Both the position numbers and the translations under genes were made by a program. Source: Gammaproteobacteria bacterium (GTDB lineage Bacteria > Pseudomonadota > Gammaproteobacteria > Steroidobacterales > Woeseiaceae). From it: 64,000 nucleotides of DNA. Below the pieces are notes generated by a model that worked only from the letters and a program-made list of their open reading frames with translations, did no database searches and was not told where the DNA came from. The stretch spans positions 1 through 64,000 of the forward strand of contig JAHEFG010000006.1 of the NCBI GenBank assembly GCA_024640305.1, given 5' to 3'. Below are positions 57,369 to 64,000 of the stretch, piece by piece (the stretch's first letter is position 1; each line of letters opens with the position of its first letter).

Positions 57369-58580
57369 TCAGCTCTTCTGAAATACCAGCGTCGCGTTAG
57401 TGCCGCCAAAGCCGAAGCTGTTCGACATGACGGTCTTGATACCGGCATTGTCCAAACGCTCTGTCACCAACGGTGCACCTTCGATTGCGGGATCCGGGTC
57501 GTTGACGTTGATCGATGGCGCAATGAAGTCGTCTTTAAGCATAAGGAGGCAGTGAATTGCTTCCTGCACGCCGGTTGCGCCCAGTGAATGGCCACACAGT
57601 GACTTCGATGACCCGAATTTCGGCATGGCATCGCCAAACACCGATCGCATCGCCGTAATTTCGGCAATATCACCAGCCGGCGTGCTCGTGCCATGCGTGT
57701 TGATGTAGTCGATTGGGCCGTCGACCGTCGAGTTGGCTAACTCCATGCATCGCTGCGCGCCTTCGCCCGATGGGGCAACCATGTCGTAACCATCAGATGT
57801 CGCACCGTAACCAACGAGTTCAGCGTAAATTTTCGCACCGCGTGCTTTGGCGTGCTCGAGTTCCTCCAGAACGACCATACCGCCGCCCGCTGCAATGACG
57901 AATCCGTCACGTGTCGCGTCGTAGGGTCGAGAAGCCGTCGTCGGTGTGTCATTGTACTTGGATGACAAAGCGCCCATCGCATCAAATAGGCATGCTAGTG
58001 TCCAATCTTCCTCTTCGCCGCCGCCGGCGAACACTATGTCTTGCTTGCCGAACTGAATTTGTTCGGCACCCGCTCCGATGCAGTGGGCACTCGTAGCACA
58101 GGCCGATGTGATCGAATAATTTATGCCTTTGATCTTGAACGGCGTTGCAAGACACGCCGAAACAGTGCTGCCCATCGTTCGCGTAACCATATACGGACCG
58201 ATTTTTCGCACACCACGATCGCGCAACTTATCCGCGCTTTGTACAATGTTCGCGCTCGAGGCGCCGCCCGATGCCGCGATCAGTCCTGAGCGGGCATTGG
58301 AAACGTCTTTTTCCTCAAGGCCGGCATCGTCAATAGCCTGTTGCATCGAGATATAGGAATACGCTGCTGCGTCGCCCATGAAGCGCCGTACTTTTCTATC
58401 GATGTGATCGGCAATATCGATATTGACGGTTCCCGAAATCTGGCTGCGAAGACCCATCTCCTGGTAGGACTCATTCGCAACGATACCCGACCGGCCATTG
58501 CGCAATGATTCAACAATTTCCGCCTGGCTGTTGCCAATGCACGAGACGGCACCAATACCTGTAACGACAACTCGTCGCAT
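57369..58580 (-). CDS. fabB: 3-oxoacyl-ACP synthase I
   Basis: This 403-residue condensing enzyme elongates unsaturated fatty acids. The catalytic triad is C161 in [10 protein letters not shown], His in [11 protein letters not shown] and His in [14 protein letters not shown]. It is nine bases downstream of fabA, the classic fabAB operon of gammaproteobacteria. Its 57-59 kb neighbours are on the same strand. Confidence 0.97.
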   Translation of the reverse strand: MRRVVVTGIGAVSCIGNSQAEIVESLRNGRSGIVANESYQEMGLRSQISGTVNIDIADHIDRKVRRFMGDAAAYSYISMQQAIDDAGLEEKDVSNARSGLIAASGGASSANIVQSADKLRDRGVRKIGPYMVTRTMGSTVSACLATPFKIKGINYSITSACATSAHCIGAGAEQIQFGKQDIVFAGGGEEEDWTLACLFDAMGALSSKYNDTPTTASRPYDATRDGFVIAAGGGMVVLEELEHAKARGAKIYAELVGYGATSDGYDMVAPSGEGAQRCMELANSTVDGPIDYINTHGTSTPAGDIAEITAMRSVFGDAMPKFGSSKSLCGHSLGATGVQEAIHCLLMLKDDFIAPSINVNDPDPAIEGAPLVTERLDNAGIKTVMSNSFGFGGTNATLVFQKS

Positions 58581-58589
58581 CGCTATTTC

Positions 58590-59141
58590 CTAGAAGTCAT
58601 CCGTGGAAGTGAATAAACCAACCCGAAGGTCTTCAGCCACATAAATTTCACGCCCATCAACCGACATTGTGGCATCGGCAATAGCCATGTTCAATTTGCG
58701 CTCAATGACACGTTTCAAATCGATTTGATAGGTCACCAGCTTCGCTGTTGGCAGAACCTGGCCTGAAAATTTGACCTTGCCTGAGCCCAGCGCCCTGCCT
58801 CGCCCGGGCAGATTTTTCCAGACCAGAAAAAATCCAACGAGCTGCCACATGGCATCCAGCCCGAGACAGCCCGGCATGACCGGATCGCCTTCGAAGTGAC
58901 AGTCGAAAAACCACAAATCGGGGCGGATATCGAGCTCTGCCTTTATCTCACCCTTGCCATATTTACCGCCCTCGTCCGAAATATGCGTAATACGATCCAT
59001 CATCAGCATATTGGGTAATGGCAATCGACCGTTGTTAGGCCCAAACATGTTGCCGTGGGCGCAGTCGATGAGTTCGTCATAACTGAATGAATTCGGTCGC
59101 CCGGGAGTTTCGGGTATGGAGGAATTATTGGAATCGTTCAT
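58590..59141 (-). CDS. fabA: 3-hydroxydecanoyl-ACP dehydratase/isomerase
   Basis: This 183-residue protein makes cis-3-decenoyl-ACP, the branch to unsaturated fatty acids under anaerobic-type synthesis. The hot-dog fold signature [22 protein letters not shown] holds the active His and Asp. The FabA/FabB pair is a useful taxonomic marker for gamma- and some alphaproteobacteria. Confidence 0.97.
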   Translation of the reverse strand: MNDSNNSSIPETPGRPNSFSYDELIDCAHGNMFGPNNGRLPLPNMLMMDRITHISDEGGKYGKGEIKAELDIRPDLWFFDCHFEGDPVMPGCLGLDAMWQLVGFFLVWKNLPGRGRALGSGKVKFSGQVLPTAKLVTYQIDLKRVIERKLNMAIADATMSVDGREIYVAEDLRVGLFTSTDDF

Positions 59142-59272
59142 TTTATCTCTAGCGCATTCGCGTCTTGTAAGGAGTCATCGCGCAAGTGTGCGCAGTCTCG
59201 CTATATCGATCATACCGATTGCGAAAAGAGCCTGCTTGCGAATACGCGCCAATCGCCCCGGATTATGGTCAG

Positions 59273-60460
59273 TCAATCATCCACGGTTTGCGGTTTCCCG
59301 GCTGGCAATGACACCTGCAATACAAGATAACCGCAAGCGCCGGATAGCAACGATCCAAAGATGATGCCCAGCCTCTCGTCAAAGAGCAGGTTAACCCCCG
59401 TCTCCTCGAACGCCAGAGATCCTATGAACAGGCTCATCGTAAAGCCCACGCCACACAGCAAAGAGACGCCATAAACGCTCATCCAGCCAAGATCGTCCGG
59501 CAATTTCGCCAGGCCAACGCGCACACTCAACCAGCAAAAGAGAAATATTCCGAATTGCTTGCCTATGAACAAACCCGCGGCAATGCCGAGCGATACCGGG
59601 TGGATCAGATACTCCAGTGACACGCCGTCAAGCGAAATTCCGGCATTGGCGAAAGCGAATATCGGCAAGATAAAGAATGCTACCGCCGTATGCAGGTCGT
59701 GCTCGAGCTCGTGCAGTGGCGATTGTCCGCGTTCGGAGTTTCGAATGGGAATGAAAAATGCCAACACAATTCCCGCGAGAGTCGCATGCACACCCGACTT
59801 CAGAAGCGCCGCCCACATGACCAGCCCAACCAGCAAGTAAGGTGCCCGCTCAAATACCTCGCGACGATTGAGTATATAAAGTACCGGCAGGCAGGCAAAT
59901 GCGACGACCAAAGCGGTGACCGAAAGTTTGCTCGTGTAAAACAGCGCAATAATGACAATCGCGCCGATATCGTCAAATATCGCTATCGATACCAGAAAAA
60001 CCCGCAGCGCAATCGGCACACGATCACCAAGCAGCGCAAGTATGGCCAGTGCGAAGGCAATATCGGTAGCCGCCGGTATTGCCCACCCCTGCAATGCTGA
60101 AGAATCACCCCAGTTAATCCAAATGTAGATTAGCGCGGGCGCCAGCATGCCGCCTACCGCACCGACTGCTGGCAACGCTGCCTGCTTCATGTCAGAAAGT
60201 TGGCCCTCGACGATTTCTCGTTTCAGCTCCAGGCCTACCATGAGAAAAAACAAGGCCATGAGCCCGTCGTTGATCCAAAGAAGCATCGGCTTGGCAATCT
60301 GAAAGTCACCGATCCGAATCTCGACAGGCAAATCAATGAGCGACGCGTACAGCCCCTGCAACGGTGAATTGGCCACGAACATTGCCGCCACAGAGGCAAC
60401 AACGAGAATCATGCCGCTGGCCGTTTCGAGCTTCAGAAAATCGCGGAGTGCACTTAGCAT
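59273..60460 (-). CDS. nhaA: Na+/H+ antiporter NhaA
   Basis: This 395-residue inner-membrane antiporter has about 12 helices. The ion-binding aspartates are in IAIFDDIGAIVII (equivalent to D163/D164) and AATDIAFALAIL (equivalent to D133); DGLMALFFLMVGLELKRE is also conserved. It exports sodium at alkaline pH, which fits a saline habitat. Confidence 0.97.
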   Translation of the reverse strand: MLSALRDFLKLETASGMILVVASVAAMFVANSPLQGLYASLIDLPVEIRIGDFQIAKPMLLWINDGLMALFFLMVGLELKREIVEGQLSDMKQAALPAVGAVGGMLAPALIYIWINWGDSSALQGWAIPAATDIAFALAILALLGDRVPIALRVFLVSIAIFDDIGAIVIIALFYTSKLSVTALVVAFACLPVLYILNRREVFERAPYLLVGLVMWAALLKSGVHATLAGIVLAFFIPIRNSERGQSPLHELEHDLHTAVAFFILPIFAFANAGISLDGVSLEYLIHPVSLGIAAGLFIGKQFGIFLFCWLSVRVGLAKLPDDLGWMSVYGVSLLCGVGFTMSLFIGSLAFEETGVNLLFDERLGIIFGSLLSGACGYLVLQVSLPAGKPQTVDD

Positions 60461-60499
60461 TTGTTGTCTCTATCTCAGTACTAAAGGGCTGCGCCTATT

Positions 60500-62743
60500 C
60501 TAATCGGAAGACAGATTCAGAGTATATCGGAGCCCTATTGTTCGCGGCGCTTCCAGGAACGGAGCGCCAGGGCCCGGGTCTGTAACCGGATTGCCAGTTG
60601 CAGCTGCAGCCTGCACATCCTGATTTTCAAGGTTCTTCGCCCACAGTCCCAGCGACCAGTTTTTCCCCGACGGGCGATACGTTACCGCCACGTCGGTCTT
60701 GGTGTAGCTATCCTGATAGAGACCGGACGAGTGCGAAAAATCGCCCCAGAATCCACTCTCATATCGAGAGCTGATACTTGCCTCTACGGAAGCGCCGGCC
60801 TGTAATTCCCATGCCCGAAAAAAGCCCAGAGTCGCCGTCCAGTCTGGCGCATTTTGCAATTGACCATCGTTAAAAACATCCAGTGAGTCGACCAGGAAGT
60901 CCTCGTAGCGGGCATGCAAATATCCGAGTGACAACGTGAAACGCGTATTGCTTATGCTATCTGGCACGTACGCGAGATCGAGTTGATCTCCGTAGATCAC
61001 AACGTCGGCATTTGACAGGCGATTCGTTCCGGTCGCTGCATCAAAAGACTGTGTCAGAAGGTTGTCGAATTCGTAGTAGAAAATCTCGTTGTTCAATAAT
61101 AGACGGCCATTGAGGAAGTAGTTCTTGGCACCAACTGTGAATGCCAGCAATTCGGACTCCTCCGTCGTCGTGTCCGGAAACACATCAAATGTACCCGGTT
61201 GAAAACCAGTCTGTATCGTTGCGTACAACATCGACTCGTCACCCGCATCAAATTCAATGCCAAGCTTCCAGTCGACGTGGTCCCAGCTCTCGCTGTTCGA
61301 CCAGGCTGGCGGCGCGACACCGGTAAACAAGGCCACGGGGTCTGTGCTCACGGCAGGCTCGGTGACGATGTCTGGTTGAAACCCGAAGCCTTCTCGATCA
61401 TCGCTTGAGAGTCGGCCGCCAGCGACAAGACGCGTGCGTCCGCTGATCGCCCAGTTCACCTCTCCAAAAAGCGCGTTGCCTTTTAGTTCGTGATATCGAA
61501 CATCACTTGCGTCGAGCCAAAGTCCCGCAGGCGAACCCGAGAACAACTCATCCGGCCCGAATTGAATGAACAGCTGCCCGTTCGTTTCGATCCGGTAATC
61601 GTAGAGACCTACAAGCCATGTGACGTCACTGCCATCATCGTAGGCGAGCCTCAGTTCATGAGTGCGTTGATCAATCTCTTCGTTGAAATCCCCATTCTTG
61701 TGGGTCAACCAGTATCCCTGACGCCAGTCAAAATTGAGGTACGACGGCACGTAGGTCAATGACAGCTTGTCACTGATTTTCCAATCCATCTCAGCACCAA
61801 CAAGAACGGTATCCCACTCTCGATACTGCGCATCGATCGGGCCCAGCGTCGCGAATGACGCCAGGTCACCTTCGAGTCGATCATCCCACGGGTCCTTATT
61901 GGGAAATGCCTGGCTGCGGGGGTTGCCTACCTGCCCCTTACTCAACAGGTTGGCTGAGTAGCCTTCGCGATTTTCCAAATGGCTCCATACATGAATACTC
62001 AGGTCATCGCGTGGCATTATTTCGAGGGCGAGGAAACCGGCAAGATCATCGGCAGAATCGGCGCCACTCTTGAGGTACCCGTCACGATTGAGATAACTCA
62101 ACGAGCCTCGCAGGCGCAGGTGTTCGCTGACAGGAATGTTTTGTGTAACTGTCGCGCGCAGGTGCGAATAATCACCGGCCTCGACAATCGCCGTCGTCTC
62201 AAACTTGTCTGTCGGACGACGCGTAATTGTATTGACTACGCCTCCGATTGCGCCGCGCCCATACAAAGTTCCTTGCGGGCCGGGCAACACTTCGATGCGT
62301 TCCACATCTACGAGCGATGCCGACGTAACTTCGCGAGGTATATAGACCCCATTAATGTTGTACGCATTCGGCGGCTCAATCATCGGCACATCGAGCGTCG
62401 ACCCCACACCGCGAATATAGATTTCGGTTGATGCTGATTCCTTTTGTAGCCGAACTGAAGGAACCAGGTTCTGGATATCTGCCAGTGTTGTTACGCCGCG
62501 AACATCCAACGTATCGCTATCGATTGCCGTGATGGCCGCCGGTATATCCTGGATTACCTGACTTCGCTTTTGCGCCGTTACGACGATCTCATCCATGAAG
62601 ATGCCGGCTACCGACGCGGATTCATCGCCTGCGGCAATCGCATTGGTCGAATATTGCAGAGCTGCTGCAGGCAGCAGTGTTGCAGCCAGGCGTAACAGAC
62701 CCGATACCTGGTTGCGGGATAGAGGACGTTTCAATTTCAGCAT
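60500..62743 (-). CDS. TonB-dependent receptor, siderophore/small-molecule type
   Basis: This 747-residue outer-membrane receptor has a signal peptide ending near STNAIA and a TonB box region DEIVVTAQKRSQ. The plug carries STEIYIRGVGSTLDVPMIEPPN and EVLPGPQGTLYGRGAIGGVVNT. The barrel ends IGLRYTLNLSSD without the usual terminal aromatic. The plug style is common in sphingomonad and marine receptors of unknown cargo. It is divergent from the MBL-fold gene and 39 bases upstream of nhaA on the same strand. Confidence 0.92.
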   Translation of the reverse strand: MLKLKRPLSRNQVSGLLRLAATLLPAAALQYSTNAIAAGDESASVAGIFMDEIVVTAQKRSQVIQDIPAAITAIDSDTLDVRGVTTLADIQNLVPSVRLQKESASTEIYIRGVGSTLDVPMIEPPNAYNINGVYIPREVTSASLVDVERIEVLPGPQGTLYGRGAIGGVVNTITRRPTDKFETTAIVEAGDYSHLRATVTQNIPVSEHLRLRGSLSYLNRDGYLKSGADSADDLAGFLALEIMPRDDLSIHVWSHLENREGYSANLLSKGQVGNPRSQAFPNKDPWDDRLEGDLASFATLGPIDAQYREWDTVLVGAEMDWKISDKLSLTYVPSYLNFDWRQGYWLTHKNGDFNEEIDQRTHELRLAYDDGSDVTWLVGLYDYRIETNGQLFIQFGPDELFSGSPAGLWLDASDVRYHELKGNALFGEVNWAISGRTRLVAGGRLSSDDREGFGFQPDIVTEPAVSTDPVALFTGVAPPAWSNSESWDHVDWKLGIEFDAGDESMLYATIQTGFQPGTFDVFPDTTTEESELLAFTVGAKNYFLNGRLLLNNEIFYYEFDNLLTQSFDAATGTNRLSNADVVIYGDQLDLAYVPDSISNTRFTLSLGYLHARYEDFLVDSLDVFNDGQLQNAPDWTATLGFFRAWELQAGASVEASISSRYESGFWGDFSHSSGLYQDSYTKTDVAVTYRPSGKNWSLGLWAKNLENQDVQAAAATGNPVTDPGPGAPFLEAPRTIGLRYTLNLSSD

Positions 62744-62844
62744 TTCCGTTGTTTTTTATCGAAAGGACACATTGGTGCGGAATCCTACAGGTCTTTTTAG
62801 ATCAATTCTGCCTAAAAAAGATCTGCTCATGCGATCATGCGCGA

Positions 62845-63867
62845 ATGACGATCAGCTATGAGTTCGATTCGACGCCGGAATTGGGAAAATCCTTACTCAT
62901 TGCCGATGGCATCCGCTGGCTGCGCATGCCCCTGCCTTTTGAGTTGGCGCATATCAATCTTTGGCTTCTCGAAGACCGCGATAGCTGGGTGGTTGTTGAC
63001 TCGGGAATGCGCACCGACGACAGTCAGGGCGTCTGGAGGAAAACGATTGCTGATCTGATGCAGGACAAGCCGCTCAGACATATCGTCGTTACTCACCTAC
63101 ACCCCGACCACGTTGGTTGCGCCGGTTGGCTGGCCGACGAACACGGCGCAGACCTCTGGATGTCGCGTGCCGAGTATCTGCTGTGCCGCATACTCGTCGC
63201 CGATCACGGCCGCAGCGCTCCCGAAGAAGGAATTCATTTCTACAAGTCAGCCGGATTTCCGGATGATGCGCTCAGTAGTTACAAAAAAATGTTTGGCATG
63301 TTCGGTAAGTATGTCGCACCACTTCCGGAGGCTTACAGAAGGATAAAGGACGGTGATCAGCTCACGTTTGCGGGCCATCGCTTTGAGATAGTCGTCGGCC
63401 GCGGCCATTCGTTGGAACATGCATGCCTGTTTGACGCCGAGCGAAACCTGTTTATCTCGGGCGACCAGATACTGCCGACGATTTCGTCGAACGTCAGCGT
63501 GTATCCGACTGAGCCGGACGCAAACCCCCTGCACGATTGGTTGCAATCGCTGCAAATGCTAAAGGAGCGCCTGCCTGAAGATGTCCTCGTCTTGCCGTCA
63601 CATGGCAAACCTTTTCGCGGCGTATACGACAGGCTGGATGCGTTAATTAAAGAGCATCTGGATGGACTCGACGCTTTGCTCGCCTATTGCGATGAACCTC
63701 GCCGCGCTGTCGACGTGTTTCCGGCCTTGTTCAAAGGCCGCATTACTCGAAGAAACATGATCATGGCGACCGGAGAGTCCATCTCTCACCTTAATTATCT
63801 CGTCCAGGAAAACGAGATACGAACAGCGCGTGACGCCGATGGCGTCATCTGGTACCAGCGGGCATAG
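62845..63867 (+). CDS. metallo-beta-lactamase-fold hydrolase
   Basis: This 340-residue cytoplasmic protein has the MBL metal motif THLHPDHVG, further ligands in RGHSLEHACLFD and SGDQILP, and a C-terminal helical extension (LPSHGKPFRGVYDRLDALIKEHL) like that of glyoxalase II-related lactonases and thioesterases. The ATG at 62845 was chosen; the longer reading from 62677 crosses the divergent receptor gene start. The substrate is unknown. Confidence 0.9.
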   Translation: MTISYEFDSTPELGKSLLIADGIRWLRMPLPFELAHINLWLLEDRDSWVVVDSGMRTDDSQGVWRKTIADLMQDKPLRHIVVTHLHPDHVGCAGWLADEHGADLWMSRAEYLLCRILVADHGRSAPEEGIHFYKSAGFPDDALSSYKKMFGMFGKYVAPLPEAYRRIKDGDQLTFAGHRFEIVVGRGHSLEHACLFDAERNLFISGDQILPTISSNVSVYPTEPDANPLHDWLQSLQMLKERLPEDVLVLPSHGKPFRGVYDRLDALIKEHLDGLDALLAYCDEPRRAVDVFPALFKGRITRRNMIMATGESISHLNYLVQENEIRTARDADGVIWYQRA

Positions 63868-63940
63868 CCTCTGCTGCGCTGGCTTAAGAGCTCGTGACGC
63901 TGCGCTTCTTCATGGTTTTCCGAACCCTTATCAGGACTGT

Positions 63941-64000
63941 TTAGTCGTCTAGTTCGTAGGCAAGCAACACATTGCCGGGCATCTGGCCGAACATGCCGTA
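63941..64000 (-). CDS. C-terminal end of an unidentified minus-strand gene
   Basis: The last 60 bases read on the minus strand as 19 codons with no interruption (YGMFGQMPGNVLLAYELDD) followed by TAA at 63943-63941. The composition looks coding and it is convergent with the MBL gene. It is too short to identify. Confidence 0.5.
   Translation of the reverse strand, partial: YGMFGQMPGNVLLAYELDD

Overview
This window looks like chromosome of a heterotrophic, aquatic or sediment-dwelling gammaproteobacterium. The evidence is a FabA/FabB pair, cbb3 oxidase, TonB-dependent receptors of the kind common in marine polysaccharide degraders, NhaA, and a moderate GC content with short intergenic gaps. 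A lineage such as the Woeseiales is possible (NirS plus cbb3 plus glycan and cytochrome genes), but this is a guess from gene content, not a sequence match. I saw no tRNA, rRNA, CRISPR array, insertion sequence or phage gene.

Region 1-19.5 kb is a beta-1,3-glucan (laminarin-type) utilisation locus. It holds a TonB-dependent receptor and a partial surface-type lipoprotein. A divergent operon encodes an ADP-ribosylglycohydrolase-family protein, a CBM9-like exported protein, a very large GH94/149-type phosphorylase and a cytoplasmic GH17. Then come a LacI-family regulator, a minus-strand operon (GH3, a lipoprotein with two glycosidase barrels, a GH16 laminarinase lipoprotein) and two GPH-type sugar symporters. 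Copies of one palindrome, TTGACAGCGCTGTCAA, lie in the three intergenic regions where such operators would be expected, so the locus reads as one LacI-type regulon. The inferred flow is: outer-membrane lipoprotein glucanases cut the polymer, the receptor imports oligosaccharides, GH3 and the symporters handle the products, and the cytoplasmic phosphorylase and GH17 finish the job.

Region 19.5-27.8 kb is general: RibA, a TetR-controlled HlyD/ABC exporter with tandem operators, an orphan FixJ-like response regulator, a DksA-like zinc-finger protein, a tandem universal stress protein and a class III aminotransferase.

Region 27.8-42.7 kb is low-oxygen respiration. It has a lipid-anchored cd1 nitrite reductase (NirS type) with an additional N-terminal cytochrome c domain, next to a TonB receptor. 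A SirB2-like protein, a PAS hybrid histidine kinase and a complete cbb3 oxidase cluster follow (ccoNOQP, a small membrane protein, ccoG, a 51-residue CcoH-like protein, ccoI, ccoS and a SafE/UreH-domain protein).

Region 42.7-55.8 kb is the most unusual part. A membrane-anchored ferredoxin/FAD oxidoreductase is divergent from a six-gene overlapping operon: a CcmI-like TPR protein, a His-rich membrane protein, a 21-haem cytochrome c, a 40-haem cytochrome c built from eight exact-length 279-bp repeats, a SPOR-TPR-beta-barrel outer-membrane protein and a lipoprotein. A perfect CRP-type palindrome sits between the divergent units. I read this as a trans-envelope (perhaps extracellular) electron conduit.

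Region 55.8-64 kb returns to housekeeping: a Sel1 protein, S-formylglutathione hydrolase, FabB, FabA, NhaA, another TonB receptor, an MBL-fold hydrolase, and the last codons of an unidentified minus-strand gene at the right edge.
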